The notes beneath the pieces are model-generated. The model was not told the DNA's origin. It made no database searches and saw only the letters and a list, made by a program, of their open reading frames with translations. Shown here piece by piece: positions 34,745 to 42,066 of a stretch of DNA of 64,000 bases (positions within the stretch are counted from its first letter, which is position 1; each line of letters begins with the position of its first letter). Source of the stretch: CAZHTF01 sp964535305 (GTDB taxonomy: Bacteria; Planctomycetota; Phycisphaerae; UBA1845; Fen-1342); NCBI GenBank assembly GCA_964535305.1, contig CAZHTF010000008.1, forward strand, positions 14,806 through 78,805, written 5' to 3'. The translations under genes were made by a program, and so were the position numbers.

Positions 34745-36583
34745 TCAGCCCTGCGGCAATTCGCCCAGCGGCAGTGCGGCGCGTGTCGTCGACGCCAGCG
34801 GCCCGCGCTGCAAACGCGCCAACTGCAGCAGCGTCGCGAACGCTTCATCGCGCTCGCCTGCGTCACTCCCGTTCCCGAGCTGCGCCCGAACCTGCTGCAT
34901 GCGTAGACGATCCGCTTCCGATTTCAGCCAGGCGCTCAGCGTGTCCGCCGCCTCCGCCGATGCATCGGCCGATGAAGCGACCGCGCGGCTGACCAGCTCG
35001 CACAGCGCGGGATCATCCGCGAAGGCGAGCGCGTCGTCGCGCGTGAAATAGCCACGATCCTCGAAGAGCCGGTCACACTGCGCGAAGAGGCGCTGCCAAG
35101 TGGGACACCACTCAGACGCCGACGCGAGGCACGACCGTACGCGATCGAAGATCGATGAGTCCGACAAAACGATTCCAAACAACGTCTCAACGGCCGCAAC
35201 GGATCCCGACGAGAGCTCCCCCAGCGACTCAACGTACGCCGACTGATCGGAAGTGTCCGGCGTTACAGACGTTGCAGTTCGCTTTGCCGCGGACCGCGCG
35301 GCGGCGAGCATCTCGTGCACACTCGCGGACGGCGCTCCCAGCAGTTCGCTCAGCCGGCCCACCAGGATGCCCTGGTCCAGCGGGTCCATCCCGCCTTCCA
35401 GCGTCACCCGGGCAACAAACTCCAACAGAACCTGCGTCGCCGTCCGTCGGGCGACCGGGTTAACCGTTCCCATTCGCTGCATTAACAGCGACCACTTGAA
35501 TTCTAGCGCATCCCGAGACGATTGCAACTTTTCGTAAAAAGCGTCTGCACCGCGGGCTATGGCGAAATCCGACGGGTCCTCACCGTCCGGCAATGTCACG
35601 ATTCTTGCAGCCAGCCGACCGCGCAGGACCGTTTCAGCCGCCCGGTCGGCAGCCCTCAGCCCAGCCTCATCCGGATCGAAACAAAGATACACCGTGTCCG
35701 CAAATCTCGACAGGAGCCGAACATGCGCGTCCGTCAGCGCGGTGCCCAGCGTCGCGACGACATTTCGAACGCCGACCTGCCAAAGCGAGACTGCGTCCAT
35801 GTACCCTTCGACGACGATCGCGCCGCGGGCACGTCGAATTTCTTCCGCCGCGTGATGCAAACCATAGAGCACCAGCGACTTGCTGAAGAGTGACGTCTCC
35901 GGCGAGTTCAAGTACTTGGCCGGGTCGTCCGTGAGGGTGCGTCCGCCGAACGCGATCGTGCGCCCCTGCGGGTCGACGATTGGGAAGATGAGCCGGTTTC
36001 GGAAGCGGTCGTAAACCTTGCCGGATTCGGCCTTCGCGGCCAGGCCCGCCGCTTCGAGCCGCTCAGGAGCGATGCGAACGCGCGCCGCGGCCCGCACAAG
36101 ATCATCCCATGCGTCCGCAGCGAATCCGAGCTGAAATTGCTCGATTGTCTCGGCCCTCAGGCCGCGGGCGCGGGCGTATTGCAGCGCGCCGCCGCCGCCG
36201 GGGTCAGCCGTCAGGTTTCGCACGAAGTGGTCGCGCGCCCAGGTCAGCACGTCGCGTAATTCGTCGCGCTGCCCGTGATCCGCAGACTCGACGCGCTGCC
36301 GCCGATACTCAATTCCGGCGCGCTTCGCGAGCCGCGCGAGCGCGTCCTTGAAATCGATGCGTTCGCTGAGCTGAACGAAGCGGATCACATCGCCGCCGAC
36401 GCCGCACGACCAGCACTTAAAAATCTGTTTGACAGGGCTGACGTTCAAGGAGGGTTTGTGGTCGTCATGAAACGGGCAGAGACCGACAAACTCCTTGCCG
36501 CGGCGCGTGAGCGAAACGCGTTCGCCCACGACCGTGACGATGTCGACCGCTTGTAAGACCCTGTCCTTGAGAGAGTTTTGCAT
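34745..36583 (-). CDS. dnaG: DNA primase
   Basis: A 612-residue primase from the ATG at 36583 (MQNSLKDRVLQAVDIVTVVG); the longer open frame upstream is not primase-like. The CHC2 zinc-binding site has C36, H39, C57 and C60, and the TOPRIM core shows IVVEGYMDAV and CFDPDEAGLRA for metal binding and RNA primer synthesis. A C-terminal helical DnaB-interacting domain is inferred. It makes the RNA primers at the replication fork. It is directly upstream of rpoD and 170 bp downstream of tatC. Confidence 0.96.
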   Translation of the reverse strand: MQNSLKDRVLQAVDIVTVVGERVSLTRRGKEFVGLCPFHDDHKPSLNVSPVKQIFKCWSCGVGGDVIRFVQLSERIDFKDALARLAKRAGIEYRRQRVESADHGQRDELRDVLTWARDHFVRNLTADPGGGGALQYARARGLRAETIEQFQLGFAADAWDDLVRAAARVRIAPERLEAAGLAAKAESGKVYDRFRNRLIFPIVDPQGRTIAFGGRTLTDDPAKYLNSPETSLFSKSLVLYGLHHAAEEIRRARGAIVVEGYMDAVSLWQVGVRNVVATLGTALTDAHVRLLSRFADTVYLCFDPDEAGLRAADRAAETVLRGRLAARIVTLPDGEDPSDFAIARGADAFYEKLQSSRDALEFKWSLLMQRMGTVNPVARRTATQVLLEFVARVTLEGGMDPLDQGILVGRLSELLGAPSASVHEMLAAARSAAKRTATSVTPDTSDQSAYVESLGELSSGSVAAVETLFGIVLSDSSIFDRVRSCLASASEWCPTWQRLFAQCDRLFEDRGYFTRDDALAFADDPALCELVSRAVASSADASAEAADTLSAWLKSEADRLRMQQVRAQLGNGSDAGERDEAFATLLQLARLQRGPLASTTRAALPLGELPQG

Positions 36584-36753
36584 GAAAGGTGACTGGGCGC
36601 GCCTCGGACTTACGCTGCTGCACACGCCGCCGGAACCACGCTCGACCGCGCCGCAATCTCGTAAAGGAAAATAGCTCGACAAATGGGTCGGGTCAAAAAA
36701 ATCTGGTGCTCAAATCGCTGACGTGACGATTCGCGCGACGCGCGCGACTTGCC

Positions 36754-37779
36754 TCAGGGCGCCGGCGTCAAGGTCGGGCCGCCAGTGCCGCGCTCCGAGC
36801 GCGGACCGCGCGCTGCGAGCAACATCCCGAGCTCAAACAGGAGCACCATCGGAATCGAAAGCAGCACGTGGCTCAACAAATCCGGCGGGGCCAGTATGCC
36901 GGCAATGAACACAATCATCAGAATCACGATCTTGCGGTACTTCCGCATCGTCTGCAGCTCGACGAGTCCGGTCCGCACCAGAAACAGCACGACCAGCGGC
37001 ATCTGAAACGCCGTGCCGAACGCGATCGTCATGATCAACACGAACGAGAGATAGTCGCTGATCTTGAAGTGCGTTTCGAACATCGCCTGTCCCTTATCGG
37101 GCGTCATGCGAAATGCAAACGTGCGCTCGGGCGTCCGCAGCTTCAGCTTGCCCTCAAGCGTGTTGAACCAGAGCGAGCCGGCCGGCGGCGCATACGGGTC
37201 GGCATCCAGAAATGGGACCGTCGGCGTGTCGGGCGCGAGCGCCTGCGTCGTCGGCGCGGGCGGGGCTGGAGCGCCAAGCAGCATCCGCTCCATCGCATTC
37301 GGCTGGGCCTCGGGCAGCGGAATCCAGGCGCTGAAGCCAACTAGAAAATTCAGGCTGACCATCAGCACCAGCGTGTACATGAAAGCCGCCCCCACCAGGA
37401 ACAGCCCCACGCTGTAGGGAAAGAATCGCGTCACCCAGCGGCGCTCTCCCGGGTAAAGCCCCGCCGCGACAAACGCCCAGATCTGATACAGCATGTACGG
37501 CGAAGCGATGATGATGCCGAACACCAGCACGACCTTGATGTAAATCAGGATCGCCTCGACCGGGCTGGTCTGCAGAAGATTCTCAGGCTGATTGTGCCGC
37601 CGCAGGACGAGCACAACCGGTCGCGCGATGAATTCGAGCAGGTATTTCGACGGCCAGATGCACAGAATGCACGCGACCACCAGGGCGACGATCGCACGGA
37701 TCAGGCGCCGCCGCAGCTCTTCCAAATGCTCCCCGACGGTCATACGTACGTCGTCGGGATGGGGCAGCGCTTTGGACAT
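36754..37779 (-). CDS. tatC: Sec-independent protein translocase TatC with a large periplasmic insert
   Basis: A 341-residue TatC, longer than the usual ~250-260. The N-terminal HLEELRRRLI (residues 18-27) that binds the twin-arginine signal is intact, and six transmembrane segments are visible. Between the third and fourth helices an insert of roughly 85-100 residues (about 151-237), rich in Pro and Ala, replaces a short periplasmic loop. In AFGTAFQMPL the position usually held by a conserved glutamate is Q259. It exports folded proteins such as the Tat-type PLP enzyme in this window. No tatA/B gene is adjacent. The start is set at the ATG at 37779 (MSKALPHPDD). Confidence 0.93.
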   Translation of the reverse strand: MSKALPHPDDVRMTVGEHLEELRRRLIRAIVALVVACILCIWPSKYLLEFIARPVVLVLRRHNQPENLLQTSPVEAILIYIKVVLVFGIIIASPYMLYQIWAFVAAGLYPGERRWVTRFFPYSVGLFLVGAAFMYTLVLMVSLNFLVGFSAWIPLPEAQPNAMERMLLGAPAPPAPTTQALAPDTPTVPFLDADPYAPPAGSLWFNTLEGKLKLRTPERTFAFRMTPDKGQAMFETHFKISDYLSFVLIMTIAFGTAFQMPLVVLFLVRTGLVELQTMRKYRKIVILMIVFIAGILAPPDLLSHVLLSIPMVLLFELGMLLAARGPRSERGTGGPTLTPAP

Positions 37780-37955
37780 GCGCGGGATGATAGCGACGAC
37801 GGATTGCGCGTGGGCGCGGGTGGCCCGCACGCGCTCGAACGCACTTTGGGCGCCGCGCAAGGCGCGCGGCGCGCCCTATCCGCCGCAGTTCGCCAGATTG
37901 ACCTTTCACCGAATCGGCCAGGGCCGTAAAGTAATTCTGTGCCTTGGAGGCGTGC

Positions 37956-38378
37956 GTGGGCCGTACCTGGATCGCGATAACCGTCGGCACGGTTTCGCTG
38001 GTCGGAATCGTCGCTGCATATTTCGTGATGGCGGGAGGACGTAACGAGGCGCTCTACGTCACGCCCGTCACGTATGTCACACCCGGAAAATGCGTGGCCT
38101 GCCATCGGCAGGCGGAGCTGACCTGGAACGGCGGGCAAGCGGGCCCGTTCGAATGCCCGAACTGCGCCGCGCGGGCACTATTGCCATTCCACTTCTGCGG
38201 CGGGTGCAAGAAGCGGTTCCTGCCACCGATGACGCGCAACGAGGCGGGCGAGCCGCAGGCTCCGGCGAAGCTTGCCTGCCCAGGCTGCGGCCACGCGGAT
38301 CCCGTGCCGTTCGAGCCGCAGAACGCCGAGCACAAGCCGACTGGAGACATTCCACCGCCGCGCTGGCCGCCGGCGTAG
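37956..38378 (+). CDS. Membrane-anchored zinc-ribbon protein of unknown function
   Basis: 140 residues, starting at the GTG at 37956 after TTGGAGG; the TTG at 37944 is an in-frame alternative. An N-terminal helix (IAITVGTVSLVGIVAAYFVM) is followed by four CXXC pairs: CVACH, CPNC, CGGC and CPGC, which should fold as one or two zinc ribbons outside or inside the membrane. CVACH could also be mistaken for a heme motif, but its spacing to the other pairs argues for zinc. It is divergent from tatC (gap 176 bp). The family is unknown to me. Confidence 0.65.
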   Translation: MGRTWIAITVGTVSLVGIVAAYFVMAGGRNEALYVTPVTYVTPGKCVACHRQAELTWNGGQAGPFECPNCAARALLPFHFCGGCKKRFLPPMTRNEAGEPQAPAKLACPGCGHADPVPFEPQNAEHKPTGDIPPPRWPPA

Positions 38379-38442
38379 ATCGATTCTGGAGCAACGTCGT
38401 CAGCGCCGGGTCGCCAACGCTGCAGCTTGCCGATTCCGAAAT

Positions 38443-39558
38443 TCAACGCGCCGCGAACCACCATATCGCCAATCCGACGCCCGCGAGAACGCTGAGCACC
38501 AGCGCCGCGATTTTTGCGGCGCTCCAGGGCCGCTCGCCCTGCACTTCACCCGTGCGGGCGTTTACCAGAAAGCGGAAGACGCGCTCGCGGTAGCGATACG
38601 CGCTCAGCCACACCGGCAGCAGCAGGTGCTTGAAGCGGATGTCGAAATAGCGCGTATCGCGCGCTTCGATCCGCTGATGATCCCCGCCGATGTCGCCGCG
38701 GATGGTTGCTTCGATCTCCGGCTGCATCAATTCGCGCGCGGTTTCGAAGCCGCTGGGCAGGTCGATGGTGTAGCTCTCGGCCTGAAAGCCGCTCAGGTAT
38801 TCATCCTGATAGGGCGTCAGGTTCTCCAGATCCCACGGCGCCAGCTTGCGGGCAAACTTGGCCGGCAGCGACTGGCTTGCGAGCACCAGCAGATCGTCGA
38901 ACGAGTTCGAGACTGTGCCGCGAACCGGCGTCCAGCGCGTCTTGCGAACCTTTCGCGTCTGCACGACCTGCTTGCCGTTCACGATCGACGTGAACGTCTG
39001 CGTCTCGTAATAGTCATCGCCGCGCTGCCCGCTGTAGCGCGTCTGAGTTTCGCAGTCGTACGTCCAGTATGGCGTGTACACGCCCTGCAGGCCCTGCTCG
39101 GCCGCTGCGAAGTTCTTCAGTGCGCTGGGTGCAAACCAGAGGCGGCGGAGCCAGTTTCGAAACGCGTCCTGCGCCTGGGCGCGGGTGATCTTGAACGGCA
39201 ACAGCGACTGCGGGCGGATGTGCCGCGTGGACCCCCCGCGAATCACCAGGTTTGAGCCGCAAAATGGGCAGCGCAGCGCCGTGACGTTTGGCGGGCGCTC
39301 CACCTGGGCGGCACAGGCGTCGCAGCGAATGACCGTCGCCTCGCGCGTGGCGCTGCTTTGCTCCAGCTCGCGCAGCGCGAGTTGAAAGTCAAGCTCCTCG
39401 ACAGGCTGCGCGCCGGCCTCGATCGGGTTTTCATGCCCGCAATAGGGGCACTGAAGCGCTTGCGCTCCCGGCTCAAAGGCTAGCTTCGCGCCGCACTGGG
39501 CGCAAGGAAAACGACGCTGAATTGACGCCGGCGACCTGCCGGAAATGTATTCGTTCAC
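38443..39558 (-). CDS. Double zinc-ribbon membrane protein
   Basis: From the GTG at 39558 the product has 371 residues (an earlier GTG at 39615 would overlap a small upstream gene). Two zinc ribbons occupy the first 120 residues: CAQCG...CPYCG and CDACA...CPFCG. A large beta-rich domain follows, with YTPYWTYDCETQTRYSGQRG and RKTRWTPVRGTVSNSF, and one transmembrane helix near the C-terminus (IAALVLSVLAGVGLAIWWF). Proteins of this shape are often mis-annotated as primosomal or TFIIB-like zinc ribbon proteins; the function is not known. A 29-residue membrane peptide gene precedes it. Confidence 0.8.
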   Translation of the reverse strand: MNEYISGRSPASIQRRFPCAQCGAKLAFEPGAQALQCPYCGHENPIEAGAQPVEELDFQLALRELEQSSATREATVIRCDACAAQVERPPNVTALRCPFCGSNLVIRGGSTRHIRPQSLLPFKITRAQAQDAFRNWLRRLWFAPSALKNFAAAEQGLQGVYTPYWTYDCETQTRYSGQRGDDYYETQTFTSIVNGKQVVQTRKVRKTRWTPVRGTVSNSFDDLLVLASQSLPAKFARKLAPWDLENLTPYQDEYLSGFQAESYTIDLPSGFETARELMQPEIEATIRGDIGGDHQRIEARDTRYFDIRFKHLLLPVWLSAYRYRERVFRFLVNARTGEVQGERPWSAAKIAALVLSVLAGVGLAIWWFAAR

Positions 39559-39581
39559 GCCCAGTCGTCGTGCTGCGGCGG

Positions 39582-39671
39582 CTACGACTGCGACTGGCGA
39601 CTGCGGATGATCCACAGCACGACAATGACCAGCACCAAGCCGCCGATGAGGATGTAATTCCAGGTATCCAT
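39582..39671 (-). CDS. 29-residue small membrane protein
   Basis: An ATG at 39671 begins a 29-residue frame, MDTWNYILIGGLVLVIVVLW and then IIRSRQSQS, a single transmembrane helix with a basic C-terminal end. An AAGGAG ribbon-like ribosome-binding site lies about ten bases upstream. Too short for ordinary gene finding. It ends inside the first codons of the alternative longer start of the zinc-ribbon gene, and 23 bases before that gene's preferred start, so the two are probably co-translated. Such one-helix proteins often modulate a larger membrane partner. Confidence 0.6.
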   Translation of the reverse strand: MDTWNYILIGGLVLVIVVLWIIRSRQSQS

Positions 39672-39854
39672 GCCCAAGCGCTCCTTAGATAACCGCGATG
39701 GGCACGTAGCTTAGCGCGAAAAACCGCCGCATGGCAAGATCATCTGGCGTCGTGACGCGCGGATGCCGCGGAGGCAAGACGGGAGCGGCTGCGCGCGCCG
39801 GGCCGATTGGCTTCGGGACCATGCGCCGCGCAGCGGGTCGGGCCGATGCGCTCC

Positions 39855-40322
39855 TCAAAGGGCGGCTTGCACGAAGCCCGGCGTCGCCTCTGCTTGGCTG
39901 CCTTGAAATGCGCGGAACATCTCCACAACCGACCGGTGGGCGCTCTTTTCTGTCGCCATCGACGCCAACCAGCGCACGCGATCGCGATCGACCGGGCCGG
40001 TCGTCGAGAGATCCCACAACCCCATGGCCCACTTGGGAAACGCGCGATGCGTGACACGCACAAACATCAGCCGCTCAACTTCGCAGTGCCGCGGGTCGCG
40101 GCGGATGGCGCCGAAAAGCGTCGCGATCACGTTCGGGTCGCCTTCGAGCAGTTGCAGGTAGCTGCCGGCGTTGTAGACCAGCAGACCGGTCACCGCGCGC
40201 TTGACGTTCGATTCGGCGAATCGGCGAGCCATCAGCTCGATTTCTGAACGTGTCGGCGGGCATGCCGCGCGGCTGACGTAGACGAGCTGCGCGAGATGAA
40301 CAACCGGGTCTCGCTTTCTCAT
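39855..40322 (-). CDS. BLUF-domain blue-light receptor
   Basis: A 155-residue single-domain BLUF protein, which binds FAD and senses blue light. The diagnostic residues appear at Y15 (LVYVSRA), N39, Q57 in YLQLLEG, W98 and M100 in FPKWAM. These correspond to Y21, N45, Q63, W104 and M106 of AppA with a constant offset of six. A short C-terminal extension follows, with no output domain such as EAL, cyclase or DNA binding, so it probably acts through a partner. The start at 40322 is preferred over 40334. Nearest neighbours give no clue to the partner. Confidence 0.93.
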   Translation of the reverse strand: MRKRDPVVHLAQLVYVSRAACPPTRSEIELMARRFAESNVKRAVTGLLVYNAGSYLQLLEGDPNVIATLFGAIRRDPRHCEVERLMFVRVTHRAFPKWAMGLWDLSTTGPVDRDRVRWLASMATEKSAHRSVVEMFRAFQGSQAEATPGFVQAAL

Positions 40323-40604
40323 GGAGGCAATCATTCAATTCGTGCGCCGTGGTTGCGACAGCCCGGCGATGCCCGACGTACGCCGCAGTTTTTCTCGGCC
40401 GCGACGTGCGCGCCGCAAGAATCGAACTCAGAGTCGCGCGCGTGAGCGAGCGGCCAAGCCGGAATGACACACGTCCGGATGCGAAACTTCGAGTATGCGA
40501 TGGTGCGACGCGCGGCGCCGTTTCGCCTTTCGCCCGCAGGGTGGAAGCTGAAAATTCGAGACAGGCCGCTGATGCACGATTCGGCGCGATTCCACGATGC
40601 GCGC

Positions 40605-40610
40605 TATACT
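40605..40610 (+). promoter_or_regulatory. Candidate -10 box placing transcription at the start codon
   Basis: TATACT lies 6 bases before the ATG at 40617, so a normal start site would fall on the A of the ATG itself. No ribosome-binding site precedes the gene. Together these suggest a leaderless message; a recognisable -35 box was not found. Confidence 0.4.
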
Positions 40611-40616
40611 TCTTGA

Positions 40617-41993
40617 ATGACGCCTCCCGCCGCCATCCGCGAAGCCTGGAGGACGCTGCCGGAGAATCCGTGCGACGTGCTGATTCTCGGCGGCGGGCCG
40701 GCCGGCTCCGCGGCTGCGATCGCCGCTGCTCGCGAAGGGGCCCGCACACTGCTGATCGAGCGCTTCGGCTTTCTGGGCGGGTCCGGGACGGCGGCGCTGG
40801 TCCCGGCCTTCTGCCCGTTCACCGACCGCAAACAGTGCATCATCCGCGGCATCGGCCTCGAAATCCTCGAGGAGATGAAGCAGCGCATGCCGCACGTCGC
40901 GGCAGACGGCTTTGACTGGGTGCCGATCGACGCCGAGGGGCTGAAGGTGATCTACGAGCGCCGCGTTCGTGACGCGGGCGCGCAGATTCTGTATCTGACG
41001 AATTTCGTCGACGTGCTGCTCGAAGCGGATGCACACGAATCCGGGCGGCAGCGCGTCAGCGGCGTCATCATTCACAACAAGTCCGGCCTGCAGCGGCTCA
41101 CGCCGCGCGTCGTCCTGGATTGCACCGGCGATGCCGACGTCGCGGCGGCCGCGGGTGCCGCATTCGACAAAGGCGATCCGCGCACGGGCGAGCTGCAGCC
41201 GTGCACAATGTGCTTCATCCTGTCCGGCGTCGACAATTCGGTGCTGCAGCCGTGGCTGTGGGCCGACGGCGCCCGCAACCTGCTGCTCAAACCGTCGATC
41301 GCGCAGGCCAAGGCCGCCGGCGACCTGGACATCATCGAGGAAGCCGCGAACGTCGCGTATCAATCCGAGAGCACCCTCGGCTTCAACTTCAGCCACGTGT
41401 TCGACATCGACGGCACCGACGCCCAGCAGGTTTCGAACGCGATGATCGAGGGCCGCGCGCTGGTCCGCAGGCTGACGGATTTCGTCCGCAAATACCTGCC
41501 CGGCTGCCAGAAAGCGTATCTGGTGACCAGCGGCGTGCAGATCGGCGTGCGTGAGACGCGACGGATCATCGGTGACTACGTGCTGACACTCGAAGATTAC
41601 CTGGCGCGGCGCAGCTTCGATGACGAGATCGCCCGCAACGCGTATTACATCGATATCCACCTTTCGAAACGCGAGTGGGAACGAAACCTGGGCAAGGAAA
41701 TCGACTGGGAATCCAAGATCCACCAGTACAGCCCCGGCGAATCACACGGAATCCCCTATCGCTGCCTGCTGCCGCGCACGCTGACGAACGTGATGGTCGC
41801 CGGCCGCAGCATCAGCACCGACCGCGCTGTACAGGGTTCGACACGCGTGATGCCGAATTGCCTGGCGATGGGCGAGGCCGCCGGCTGTGCGGCGGCTTGG
41901 GCGGCCCGCGCCACGTCGACCGGACGCGTGCGCGATGTGGATGTTCAGAAGCTGCGCGCGGCGCTCCGCGAGTACGGCGCGTATCTGCCGTGA
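40617..41993 (+). CDS. FAD-dependent oxidoreductase (FAD_oxidored family)
   Basis: A 458-residue flavoprotein. The FAD-binding GxGxxG appears as LILGGGPAGSAAAIAAAREG (22-41), followed by LIERFGFLGGSGTAALV, where the family often contacts the flavin. DCTGDADVAAAAGA in the middle is a second FAD site motif, and GRSISTDRAVQGSTR near the C-terminus is also diagnostic. Members are often annotated as xanthan lyase-like or as involved in secondary metabolism; the substrate is unknown. Soluble and cytoplasmic. Convergent with the S9 peptidase gene 73 bp away. Confidence 0.9.
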   Translation: MTPPAAIREAWRTLPENPCDVLILGGGPAGSAAAIAAAREGARTLLIERFGFLGGSGTAALVPAFCPFTDRKQCIIRGIGLEILEEMKQRMPHVAADGFDWVPIDAEGLKVIYERRVRDAGAQILYLTNFVDVLLEADAHESGRQRVSGVIIHNKSGLQRLTPRVVLDCTGDADVAAAAGAAFDKGDPRTGELQPCTMCFILSGVDNSVLQPWLWADGARNLLLKPSIAQAKAAGDLDIIEEAANVAYQSESTLGFNFSHVFDIDGTDAQQVSNAMIEGRALVRRLTDFVRKYLPGCQKAYLVTSGVQIGVRETRRIIGDYVLTLEDYLARRSFDDEIARNAYYIDIHLSKREWERNLGKEIDWESKIHQYSPGESHGIPYRCLLPRTLTNVMVAGRSISTDRAVQGSTRVMPNCLAMGEAAGCAAAWAARATSTGRVRDVDVQKLRAALREYGAYLP

Positions 41994-42066
41994 GCGATAC
42001 CTACGCTGGCGGCGCGGAATCACGCGATCCGCCGCTTCGCTATTTCCCGCCTGACCGTCCCGGGTG

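Noticed and set aside
37956..38378. CVACH read as a c-type heme site
   Set aside because: Three further CXXC pairs at zinc-ribbon spacing make zinc binding more likely, and the rest lacks a cytochrome fold.
41994..42066. Bulged GC hairpin between convergent oxidoreductase and S9 genes
   Set aside because: Stem has a bulge and no T-run follows; not strong enough to call a terminator.
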